A DNA stretch of 64,000 nucleotides from assembly GCA_049324115.1 (NCBI GenBank), contig JBMOMN010000008.1, positions 62,001-126,000 on the forward strand. Direction: 5' to 3'. Both the position numbers and the translations under genes were made by a program. This document shows positions 41,722 through 48,205 of this stretch, one piece after another. Within the stretch, counting starts at the first letter, position 1, and the number at the start of each line of letters is the position of its first letter. A model generated the notes under the pieces. It saw nothing but the letters and a program-made list of their open reading frames with translations, was not told the DNA's origin and did not search any database. Source of the stretch: UBA5796 sp040752455 (GTDB lineage: Bacteria > Chloroflexota > Anaerolineae > Anaerolineales > Villigracilaceae).

Positions 41722-42528
41722 ATGTTCGATTTCGCCAACGCCCCTTTTGCTTTCCTCGACCTGAAAACCACCGGACTTTCAGCCTGGTTCGGCGACCGCA
41801 TCTGTGAAGTGGGGATCGTCCTGTGCGAAGGACGGCGCATCAAGGACACCTTCCAGACCCTGGTGGACCCGCAGCGCCCGCTCTCCCCGGCGGCGGCCCG
41901 CGCCAACCGCTTCACCGACCGGGACCTGGGGCTGGCTCCCCGTTTCGAGGAGGTCGCCGGCCCCCTGAAATCCTGGCTGGCCGAGACGGTCGTCGTCACC
42001 CACAACGCCCGCTTCGACCTGCAATTCCTCGACAGCGAGTTCCGCCGCCTGGGGCACGAACTCCAGATCCCCAATTTGATAGACACCCTGACCCTGGCGC
42101 GGGGCTATTTCGACGCCCCCTCCTACAGCCTGGAGGCCCTGGCCGAGGGCCTGCAAATCTCCAAAATGGGGGACCGGCGGGCCTTCCCCGACGCGCTCAA
42201 GCTGCGGGCGGTCTTCTTCGAACTGGCCTCGCAACTGGCCTCGAACGGCAGCCGCCTCGACGACTTCATCGGCATCTACAACTCCCCGGCCTGGCCCAGC
42301 GACGGCATCCACCTGCCCGCCGGCCTGGAAGAAGCCTTCAGCCGGGGCCGGCGGCTGCGCATCACCTACGTGGACGGCGGCGGCGAGCAGACCGTCCGCC
42401 AGGTGGACCCGCTCCAGGTGATCGGCCTCTCGGACTACCTCTACCTGCGGGCCTTCTGCCACCTGCGCGGCGAAGAGCGCACCTTCCGCCTCGACCGCAT
42501 CCTCGACATCGAACCGGCGGCCGTGTGA
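41722..42528 (+). CDS. Fusion of a degenerate DEDD exonuclease domain and a WYL domain
   Basis: The 268-residue protein has an N-terminal DnaQ/epsilon-like domain (1-175) and a C-terminal WYL domain (about 205-268: RRLRITYVDGGGEQ, QVIGLSDYLYLRAFC, RTFRLDRILDI). The nuclease motif I, normally DxE, reads FLDLKTTGLS, and motif III, normally HRALxDA, reads RRAFPDA, while HNARFDLQFL (motif II) is intact. Loss of two catalytic positions suggests binding without cleavage. WYL domains sense ligands, often nucleic acids. The stop overlaps the GTG of the ATPase gene by four bases. Confidence 0.8.
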   Translation: MFDFANAPFAFLDLKTTGLSAWFGDRICEVGIVLCEGRRIKDTFQTLVDPQRPLSPAAARANRFTDRDLGLAPRFEEVAGPLKSWLAETVVVTHNARFDLQFLDSEFRRLGHELQIPNLIDTLTLARGYFDAPSYSLEALAEGLQISKMGDRRAFPDALKLRAVFFELASQLASNGSRLDDFIGIYNSPAWPSDGIHLPAGLEEAFSRGRRLRITYVDGGGEQTVRQVDPLQVIGLSDYLYLRAFCHLRGEERTFRLDRILDIEPAAV

Positions 42529-43331
42529 TCCACCTGCGCTCGCTCGCCCGCCGAGACTGGCCCGAACGCCTGGATGCGGATTTCCCGTTCAACGTGCCGG
42601 TCATCCGCGCCCTGGACGAGATCCGCTTCGACGCCCCGGTCACGTTCCTGGTGGGGGAGAACGGATCGGGGAAGTCCACCCTGCTGGAAGCCCTGGCCTG
42701 CGCGGTCGGATCGGTCACCGTCGGCAGCGAAAGCGTCACCACGGACCCGTCGCTGGCTCCGCTTCGAGAGCTGGCCCGCCACCTGAAATTGACCTGGGCC
42801 AAACGCACCCGGCGCGGCTTCTTCCTGCGGGCCGAGGACTTCTTCGGCTTTGCCAGATCCCAGGCCAAAATCCGGGCCGAGATGCAGGCCGAACTCAAGC
42901 GCGTGGACGAAGAGTACAAAGACCGCTCCGAGACCGCCAAAGGCTTCGCCCGAATGCCCTTCGCAGGCGAGTTGCAGGCCATGAGGTCCCGCTACGGAGA
43001 GGGGCTGGAGGCCCACTCGCACGGCGAGAGCTTCCTGGCCCTCTTCCAATCCCGCTTCGTCCCCGACGGCCTCTACCTGCTCGACGAACCCGAAGCGCCG
43101 CTCTCGCCCATCCGCCAGTTGGGCTTCCTCTCCCTGCTCAAGGACATGCTGGACCGCAACGCCCAGTTCATCATTGCCACCCATTCGCCGATCATCATGG
43201 CCTACCCTGAGGCGACGATCCTGCATTTCGACGGGGGAACGATCACGCAGGTGGACTACGAGGGTTTGGAGCACGTCACCCTGACGCGGGCCTTCCTGAA
43301 CAACCCCGAAGCCTTCCTGCGGCACATTTGA
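42525..43331 (+). CDS. ABC/SMC-type AAA ATPase
   Basis: The 268-residue protein contains Walker A FLVGENGSGKSTLLEALA, a signature-like HSHGESFLALF, Walker B LYLLDEPEAPLSP and an H-loop IIATHSPIIMA, matching stand-alone ABC-type ATPases of the AAA_21 group. Such ATPases occur alone or with nucleases in repair and phage-defence modules. The GTG start overlaps the exonuclease-WYL stop (GTGTGA), so the two products are made together and probably cooperate. A function beyond that is not assigned. Confidence 0.85.
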   Translation: MIHLRSLARRDWPERLDADFPFNVPVIRALDEIRFDAPVTFLVGENGSGKSTLLEALACAVGSVTVGSESVTTDPSLAPLRELARHLKLTWAKRTRRGFFLRAEDFFGFARSQAKIRAEMQAELKRVDEEYKDRSETAKGFARMPFAGELQAMRSRYGEGLEAHSHGESFLALFQSRFVPDGLYLLDEPEAPLSPIRQLGFLSLLKDMLDRNAQFIIATHSPIIMAYPEATILHFDGGTITQVDYEGLEHVTLTRAFLNNPEAFLRHI

Positions 43332-43457
43332 CCTTCGATCTCCAACCCGGCCAACGAATACACCGTTTTCCACGGCTTCGCGGTTCGATCCCATCGCCAG
43401 CTAACGAAACCACACTCTGCGGGGAAACTATCGAAATGAGCTTCAAGCAAATAATCA

Positions 43458-43486
43458 TTGAAATATGGTTAGCATTGTGCTAAAAT
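43458..43486 (+). promoter_or_regulatory. Toxin-antitoxin promoter with overlapping operator
   Basis: TTGAAA (43458-43463) and TAAAAT (43481-43486) are 17 bp apart. TTAGCATTGTGCTAA (43469-43483) is a palindrome overlapping the -10 box, as expected for autorepression by the toxin-antitoxin complex. The GTG start lies 6 nt downstream. Confidence 0.7.
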
Positions 43487-43492
43487 CAGGGC

Positions 43493-43750
43493 GTGTATAA
43501 GGTCATATTCACCGCTCAAGCTGCCAAAACCCTGCTCAAAATGCCTCGGAATACGGCCCAGGCCATTCGAGAAAAACTGGACCAGGTGGCTGCCGACCCG
43601 TTTGCTTCCATTCCGAATGCCAAAAAACTCCAGGGCAGGCCAGGTTATCGCTTGCGGGTTGGCGACTGGCGGGTGATCTACGAAATCAACAGGGACGAAG
43701 TTGTGATCATTGTCCTGAAAATTGCCCCCAGGGGCGAGGTGTACAGATGA
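43493..43750 (+). CDS. RelE/ParE-family toxin
   Basis: The 85-residue protein has the RelE-type fold signature: MYKVIFTAQAAKTLLKMP, then NAKKLQGRPGYRLRVGDWRVIYEI and the C-terminal strand VIIVLKIAPRGEVYR. RelE relatives cut ribosome-bound mRNA. The start is a GTG located 6 nt after the -10 box, so translation is probably leaderless. It overlaps the antitoxin gene by 4 bp (ATGA), and toxin-first order is typical of HigBA-like pairs. Confidence 0.88.
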   Translation: MYKVIFTAQAAKTLLKMPRNTAQAIREKLDQVAADPFASIPNAKKLQGRPGYRLRVGDWRVIYEINRDEVVIIVLKIAPRGEVYR

Positions 43751-44130
43751 ACGTGCAGATAATCAAGCAAAACGATAAGCCTGAATGGGCGGTCATTCCC
43801 TATGAAACTTACCTGCAACTGGTCGAAAAGGCGGAAATGTTGCAAGACGTCCAAGACTACGACAGCGTAAAGGCTGCTTTAGAGCGCGGTGACGAAGAAT
43901 TGATCCCAAGCGAGGTGGTCTACGCCATCCTTGACGGTGAAAATGCCATCAAGGTCTGGCGCGAATACCGCGGCCTGTCTCAACAAGAAACGGCCCAAAA
44001 AGCAGGGATCAGCGTTCCGTACCTGTCGCAGTTGGAAACCAACAAACGCAAAGGCTCGCTGGATGTCCTGACAGCCATCGCCAAGGCCCTGCGAGTCTCG
44101 CTCGAAAATATCGTTTCTCCGCAGGCATAA
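43747..44130 (+). CDS. HTH (XRE) antitoxin
   Basis: The 127-residue protein has an N-terminal Phd-like segment (AVIPYETYLQLVEKAEML) and a C-terminal XRE helix-turn-helix (KVWREYRGLSQQETAQKAGISVPYLSQLE, identifiable from LSQQETAQKAGIS and YLSQLETNKR). It should neutralise the RelE-type toxin and repress the operon through the TTAGC palindrome. The mixed N-terminus is common in antitoxins paired with RelE toxins. Confidence 0.88.
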   Translation: MNVQIIKQNDKPEWAVIPYETYLQLVEKAEMLQDVQDYDSVKAALERGDEELIPSEVVYAILDGENAIKVWREYRGLSQQETAQKAGISVPYLSQLETNKRKGSLDVLTAIAKALRVSLENIVSPQA

Positions 44131-44148
44131 GTTATCGCATTTTGCCAC

Positions 44149-44177
44149 TTGACACATCTCTCCCTCCGTCATAGAAT
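44149..44177 (+). promoter_or_regulatory. Strong sigma-70 promoter of the aromatic operon
   Basis: Consensus TTGACA (44149-44154), 17-bp spacer and TAGAAT (44172-44177). The predicted transcript start near 44184 lies only about 4 nt before the leader peptide ATG. Confidence 0.85.
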
Positions 44178-44187
44178 AGCGCCCAAT

Positions 44188-44271
44188 ATGACAATTTCTG
44201 TCCGCTTCTTTTTTGCCTATTATTTTTACGGCTCCCGGTCCCGGTTGCCGTTGGCGGCGCTTAAGCGGTAG
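44188..44271 (+). CDS. Phe/Tyr-rich leader peptide of the aro operon
   Basis: A 27-codon frame starts MTISVR, then FFFAYYFY, and continues GSRSRLPLAALKR to a TAG at 44269-44271. Seven of eight consecutive codons (44206-44229) specify Phe or Tyr, the end products of the operon's pathway. It has no ribosome site and begins about 4 nt after the predicted transcript start, so it is almost leaderless. It lies between a strong promoter and an intrinsic terminator, and the first enzyme of the operon is chorismate mutase. The arrangement matches ribosome-mediated attenuation as in pheA leaders. Confidence 0.85.
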   Translation: MTISVRFFFAYYFYGSRSRLPLAALKR

Positions 44272-44311
44272 GCAGAAGAAGACGCATACCCGTTTATCCA
44301 GAGAGCGAGCC
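44253..44311 (+). promoter_or_regulatory. Candidate antiterminator pairing in the aro leader
   Basis: GGCGGCGCTT (44253-44262), within the end of the leader peptide gene, can pair with GAGCGAGCC (44303-44311), the left arm of the terminator, as GGC/GCC and CGCTT/GAGCG with a small internal loop. A ribosome stalled at the Phe/Tyr codons would leave it free; one reaching the stop codon would cover it. Confidence 0.5.
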
Positions 44312-44334
44312 AGGCGGCCCGCTCTTTTTGTTTT
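44302..44334 (+). terminator. Attenuator terminator of the aro operon
   Basis: AGAGCGAGCC and GGCCCGCTCT form a 10-bp stem with one mismatch and loop AGGC, followed by TTTTTGTTTT. Confidence 0.85.
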
Positions 44335-44342
44335 CCTTGCTT

Positions 44343-44380
44343 CTCCTCTCCCTTTCAGGGAGAGGTCGGGTGAGGGTCAG
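44343..44380 (+). repeat. CCCTCTCCC palindromic repeat between attenuator and aroH
   Basis: CCTCTCCC, loop TTTCA, GGGAGAGG, then TCGGGTGAGGG. Same family as the copies at 26838, 45885 and 49960. Confidence 0.7.
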
Positions 44381-44389
44381 GAGGCACTT

Positions 44390-44773
44390 ATGGCAATTCG
44401 CGGCATCCGCGGCGCGACCACCATCAGCGCAGATGAACCGGAACAAGTGTTGTCGGCCACCCAGGAACTGTTGGCGGCCATCCTGTCCGCCAACCCCGGC
44501 CTGCGGACGGAGGACGTCGCCTCGGCCCTGTTCACCGTCACCGGGGACATCGCCTCGGGCTACCCGGCGCTGGCTGCCCGTCAACTCGGCTGGGACCAGG
44601 TCCCGATGATGTGCGTCTGTGAAATCCCCGTCCCCGGAAGTTTACCCCTCTGCATCCGGGTCCTGGTCCACTGGAACACGGGCATACCGCAAAACGAGAT
44701 CAAACACGTGTATTTGCGGGAGGCGGCTAAGTTACGGCCGGATTTAGCGGAAAATGTAAAAAGTAAAACGTAA
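44390..44773 (+). CDS. aroH: Chorismate mutase, AroH type
   Basis: The 127-residue protein matches the Bacillus-type trimeric chorismate mutase, which converts chorismate to prephenate. Active-site residues are visible: Arg7 in RGIRGATT, the CVCEIPVPGSLPLCIRVLVH segment (quoted ends CVCEIP and IRVLVH) with Glu78 and Arg90, and TIPQN-like GIPQNEIKHVYL. It is the first enzyme gene after the attenuator and has CAGGAG 8 nt before the ATG. The mutase is not fused to DAHP synthase here. Confidence 0.93.
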   Translation: MAIRGIRGATTISADEPEQVLSATQELLAAILSANPGLRTEDVASALFTVTGDIASGYPALAARQLGWDQVPMMCVCEIPVPGSLPLCIRVLVHWNTGIPQNEIKHVYLREAAKLRPDLAENVKSKT

Positions 44774-44794
44774 ATGCGCATCTTGCGCCTCGCG

Positions 44795-44843
44795 CAAATC
44801 GTCAATCGCCAATCTCTAATCGTCAATCGTAAATCGTAAATCC
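44795..44843. repeat. STRR-like repeat (AATCGTAAATC words) before aroF
   Basis: Tandem words CAAATCGTCAATCGCC, AATCTCTAATCG and TCAATCGTAAATCG fill the aroH-aroF gap. Confidence 0.7.
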
Positions 44844-44856
44844 AAGGAGTCTTCCC

Positions 44857-45912
44857 ATGATGATCATCATGAAACCCACCGCCACACCGCAAGATGTGGA
44901 ACATGTCATCGAGAAAATCAAATCGGTCGGGCTGGCCGTCCACCTCTCGCAAGGCGTCGAAACGACCATCATCGGCGCCATCGGCGAGACCCACAGCCTG
45001 CCGACCGACACGTTCGAAGTGATGGAAGGAGTCGAAACCGTGCAGCGCATCACCCAGCCTTACAAACTCGCCTCACGCCAGTTCCACCCGGAGAATTCCA
45101 TCTTCCCGCTCGACGGGTTCACCGTCGGCGGTGACGAACTGGCCCTCGTCGCGGGACCCTGCTCGGTCGAGTCCCGCTCGCAGATCCTCGAAACGGCGCA
45201 CGCCGTCAAGGAAGCCGGGGCCAACGCCCTGCGCGGCGGCGTCTTCAAGCCGCGTACCTCCCCCTACGCTTTCCAGGGCCTCGGCGAAGAGGGCCTCGAA
45301 CTGCTCGCCGAAGCCCGCCAGCAGACCGGCCTGCCGGTGGTGGTCGAGATCATGTCGCAGGTGCAACTGGACGTGATGGTCGAATACGTGGACGTGCTGC
45401 AGATCGGCGCCCGCAACATGCAGAACTTCAACCTGCTGCGGGCCGTCGGCGAAACCCAGACTCCGGTATTGCTCAAACGCGGCCTGTCGGCCTCCATCGA
45501 GGAGCTGCTCATGTCCGCCGAATACGTCCTGGCGGGCGGCAACAAACAGGTCATGCTCTGCGAGCGCGGCATCCGCACCTTCGAGACCGCCACCCGCAAC
45601 ACCACCGACATCAACGCCGTCCCGGTGCTCAAAAGCCTGACCCACCTGCCGGTCATCCTCGACCCCAGCCACTCCACCGGCCACTTCGACTACGTGGCCG
45701 CCATCGCCCGGGCCGCGGTCGCCGCCGGGGCCGACGGCCTGATCGTCGAAGTCCACCCCGATCCCGCCCACGCCCTCTCCGACGGACGCCAGTCGCTCAA
45801 GCCCGAAAAGTTCGCCGCCATGGTCCGCCAGGTCAGCCAGATCGCCGAAGTCATGGGCCGCCGCCTCGCCACGGTTTCCCCTCTCCCCGTAAGGGAGAGG
45901 GGCCAGGGGTGA
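44857..45912 (+). CDS. aroF: 3-deoxy-7-phosphoheptulonate synthase, type Ib
   Basis: The 351-residue enzyme condenses PEP and erythrose 4-phosphate, the first step of the shikimate pathway. An N-terminal ferredoxin/ACT-like domain (1-75, MMIIMKPTATPQDVE) precedes the barrel with VAGPCSVES, LRGGVFKPRTSPYAFQG (LRGGVFKPRTSPY), LQIGARNMQNF, LKRGLSASIEE and DPSHSTGH. The N-terminal domain in this class can mediate feedback control. The last residues (SPLPVRERGQG) and the stop codon are supplied by a palindromic repeat. AAGGAG precedes the ATG. Confidence 0.95.
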   Translation: MMIIMKPTATPQDVEHVIEKIKSVGLAVHLSQGVETTIIGAIGETHSLPTDTFEVMEGVETVQRITQPYKLASRQFHPENSIFPLDGFTVGGDELALVAGPCSVESRSQILETAHAVKEAGANALRGGVFKPRTSPYAFQGLGEEGLELLAEARQQTGLPVVVEIMSQVQLDVMVEYVDVLQIGARNMQNFNLLRAVGETQTPVLLKRGLSASIEELLMSAEYVLAGGNKQVMLCERGIRTFETATRNTTDINAVPVLKSLTHLPVILDPSHSTGHFDYVAAIARAAVAAGADGLIVEVHPDPAHALSDGRQSLKPEKFAAMVRQVSQIAEVMGRRLATVSPLPVRERGQG

Positions 45913-45914
45913 GG
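45885..45914 (+). repeat. CCCTCTCCC palindromic repeat forming the aroF 3' end
   Basis: CCCCTCTCCC, loop CGTA, AGGGAGAGGGG, then CCAGGGGTGAGGG. The TGA within the repeat is the aroF stop. Confidence 0.8.
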
Positions 45915-45919
45915 GCACG

Positions 45920-46771
45920 ATGGAGCCTGGCTTTTCGCTCAAAGATGCCAACGTTGCGGTTGTGGGATTGGGGCTGATGGGCGGCTCCCTGGCGCTGTCC
46001 GTTAAATCGAAATGCCGCCGCCTGAGCGCCTTCGACCCGGACCTCGCGACCCTCGAGCTTGCCCGCCGTCAAGAGATTGTTCACCTCGCCGACAGCGATC
46101 CCGCCAAAGCCCTGGTCGGGGCCGACCTCGTTATCCTGGCCTGTCCCGTCCCTTCGATTTTGCGCTGGATCGAGCGCCTGCCGGAATTCATCCAGCATCC
46201 ATGCATCGTGCTCGACCTCGGCTCCTCCAAGCGGACGATCGTCGCCGCCCTCAAGGCCCTGCCTGCCAATTTCGACCCCCTCGGCGGACACCCCATCTGC
46301 GGGCGCGAGCGGCTCTCGCTCGAAAACGCCGAACGCTTCCTCTACCGCGACGCCCCCTTCGTGCTGACCCCGCTGCCGCGCACCACGGACCGCGCCCGCG
46401 CTGCCGCGCTGCAACTGGTCGAAGCCCTCGGGTCGCGTCCGCTCTGGCTCGACGCCGCCTCCCACGACCGCATCCTGGCCGCCACCAGCCACCTGCCCTA
46501 CCTGCTCTCGTCCGCCCTGGCGCTCGCCACCCCGGAAGAGGCTGCGCCCCTCGTCGGCCCGGGATTCCGCTCCTCGGCCAGGCTGGCAGGCACCCCGTCC
46601 AGCATGATGCTCGGCGTGCTGCAATCCAACCGGGACAACGTCCTCGACGCCATCGGCCGCCTGCAAGAGCAACTCGCCGCCATCAAATCTGCCCTCCTGA
46701 CAAACAACCCTGACCAACTCCGGGCAGCCCTCGACAAAGCCCAAAGCCATTATCGAACGCTCATCCAATAA
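45920..46771 (+). CDS. tyrA: Prephenate dehydrogenase
   Basis: The 283-residue protein oxidatively decarboxylates prephenate toward tyrosine. The NAD(P)-binding motif VVGLGLMGGSLALS, LDLGSSKRTIV and the catalytic-region GGHPICGRE with SSHDR-like ASHDRILAATSHLPYLLS are diagnostic of the TyrA family; no ACT domain is attached, so direct feedback regulation is not evident. The product lies between aroF and aroA in the operon. Its stop codon sits at the start of a TTACCAATTACC-type repeat. Confidence 0.93.
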   Translation: MEPGFSLKDANVAVVGLGLMGGSLALSVKSKCRRLSAFDPDLATLELARRQEIVHLADSDPAKALVGADLVILACPVPSILRWIERLPEFIQHPCIVLDLGSSKRTIVAALKALPANFDPLGGHPICGRERLSLENAERFLYRDAPFVLTPLPRTTDRARAAALQLVEALGSRPLWLDAASHDRILAATSHLPYLLSSALALATPEEAAPLVGPGFRSSARLAGTPSSMMLGVLQSNRDNVLDAIGRLQEQLAAIKSALLTNNPDQLRAALDKAQSHYRTLIQ

Positions 46772-46813
46772 CCAATTACCAATCACGCAACACTCACCAC
46801 GCAACACTCACCC
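46766..46813. repeat. STRR-like repeats between tyrA and aroA
   Basis: Words CAATAACCAATTACCAATC and CACGCAACACTCACC in tandem; the tyrA TAA lies in the first word. Confidence 0.6.
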
Positions 46814-46818
46814 AACCC

Positions 46819-48150
46819 ATGCTGATCACCCCCATCCCCCACCCCCTCAACGCCAGCGTCCGCGTCCCCGGCTCCAAATCGCTGACCAACCGCGCCCTGC
46901 TGATCGCCGCCCTGGCAGACGGGACCATCAGCCTCGAAAACGCCCTCTTCTCGGACGATTCGCGTTACTTCGCCGATTCGCTGTCTCGCCTGGGCTTCGA
47001 CATCTCCCTCGCCCCCGAAGCCTCGCGCATGGCCGTCACCGGCCTGGGCGGGCGCATCCCGGCAACGCGAGCCGAACTCTTCATCGGCAACGCCGGGACG
47101 GCGGCGCGCTTCCTCTCGGCCTTCCTCACCCTGGGACATGGGGAATACGTCCTCGACGGCGAACCGCGCATGAGGGAGCGTCCGATTGGCGATCTGGTGG
47201 ATGCGTTGACGCAACTCGGGGCAAAAGTGGAAGCGGTCAGCGGTCCGCGGTCGGCAAGTTACCCGCCGGTAAAAATCACCGCCTCCGGCCTGCCCGGCGG
47301 CAAAACCCGCATCGCAGGCAATATCTCTTCCCAGTTCTTATCCGCGCTTTTGATGGTCGCTCCCTACGCCCGGTCCCCGGTCGAGATCGAAGTCACCACC
47401 GAATTGAATTCCAAGCCCTACGTGGACATGACCCTGTCCATCATGCAAGATTTCGGCGTGGAGGTCGAACGGGACGGCTACAACTCCTTCAAAATTCCCC
47501 TTACGCATTACGCTCTACGCACCAATTACCAATTACCAATTACTCATTACCAACCACCAATTACCAATTACCAAATTGAATCCGACGCCTCCGCCGCCTC
47601 CTACTTCTTCGCCGCGCCGGCCGTCTGCGGCGGGACGGTCCGCGTCGAAAACATCTCCCGCAAATCCGTTCAAGGCGACATCCGCTTTCTGGGCGTGTTG
47701 GAGCAAATGGGCTGCGAAGTTCTGGAAAGCGACAACACGATCACGGTCCATCGCCCATCGTCCATCGTCGGCGTTGACCTCGACATGGGCGACATCCCCG
47801 ACACGGCCCAGACCCTGGCGGCGGTTGCGCCTTTCGCCTCCACGCCGACCCGCATCCGGGGCATCGCCTCGGCCCGGGTCAAGGAGACGGACCGGGTCGC
47901 GGCCACCTGCGCCGAACTGGCCCGCCTCGGCGTCCGCGTCGAGGAACGCGAAGACGGCATGACCATCCATCCCTGCTCGACCTTCAACCCTGCAAATATC
48001 CAAACCTACAACGATCACCGCATGGCCATGGCCTTCTCGCTGATCGGCCTGCGCCTGCCGGGAGTGACAATCGAAAACCCCGGCTGCGTGTCGAAGACCT
48101 TCCCGAATTTCTTCGACGTATTGGCAACCCTGGACTCCAAAGTCTCCTGA
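46819..48150 (+). CDS. aroA: EPSP synthase with a repeat-encoded insert
   Basis: The 443-residue enzyme transfers enolpyruvate from PEP to shikimate 3-phosphate. VPGSKSLTNRALLIAAL, GNAGTAARFLSAF, RMRERPIGDLVDAL, SSQFLSALLM, KETDRVAATCAEL and YNDHRMAMAFSLI are all conserved. Between FKIP and the conserved SDASAASYFFAAP lie about 20 extra residues (THYALRTNYQLPITHYQPP, then ITNYQIE) encoded by TTACCAATTACC words; the frame stays open. The C-terminus LDSKVS and the stop come from another repeat (GTCTCCTGACTTTGG). Confidence 0.93.
   Translation: MLITPIPHPLNASVRVPGSKSLTNRALLIAALADGTISLENALFSDDSRYFADSLSRLGFDISLAPEASRMAVTGLGGRIPATRAELFIGNAGTAARFLSAFLTLGHGEYVLDGEPRMRERPIGDLVDALTQLGAKVEAVSGPRSASYPPVKITASGLPGGKTRIAGNISSQFLSALLMVAPYARSPVEIEVTTELNSKPYVDMTLSIMQDFGVEVERDGYNSFKIPLTHYALRTNYQLPITHYQPPITNYQIESDASAASYFFAAPAVCGGTVRVENISRKSVQGDIRFLGVLEQMGCEVLESDNTITVHRPSSIVGVDLDMGDIPDTAQTLAAVAPFASTPTRIRGIASARVKETDRVAATCAELARLGVRVEEREDGMTIHPCSTFNPANIQTYNDHRMAMAFSLIGLRLPGVTIENPGCVSKTFPNFFDVLATLDSKVS
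47503..47577 (+). repeat. STRR-like insert (TTACCAATTACC words) inside aroA
   Basis: TTACGCATTACGCTCTACGC is followed by CCAATTACCAATTACCAATT and further units. It is read in frame as THYALRT and NYQLPITHYQPP. Confidence 0.85.
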
Positions 48151-48192
48151 CTTTGGGCTTTGGAACATCGAAAGTCAGGAGACTTTCGACTC
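48131..48192. repeat. GTCTCCTGACTTTGG palindrome overlapping the aroA stop
   Basis: GGACTCCAAAGTCTCCTGAC is mirrored by GAAAGTCAGGAGACTTTCGA. The TGA in the left half is the aroA stop. A related element is at 52509-52562. Confidence 0.7.
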
Positions 48193-48205
48193 CGCTTTAC
48201 TTATT

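Noticed and set aside
44131..44389. T-box riboswitch upstream of aroH
   Set aside because: The T-box consensus and specifier stem were not found; the Phe/Tyr leader frame explains the region better.
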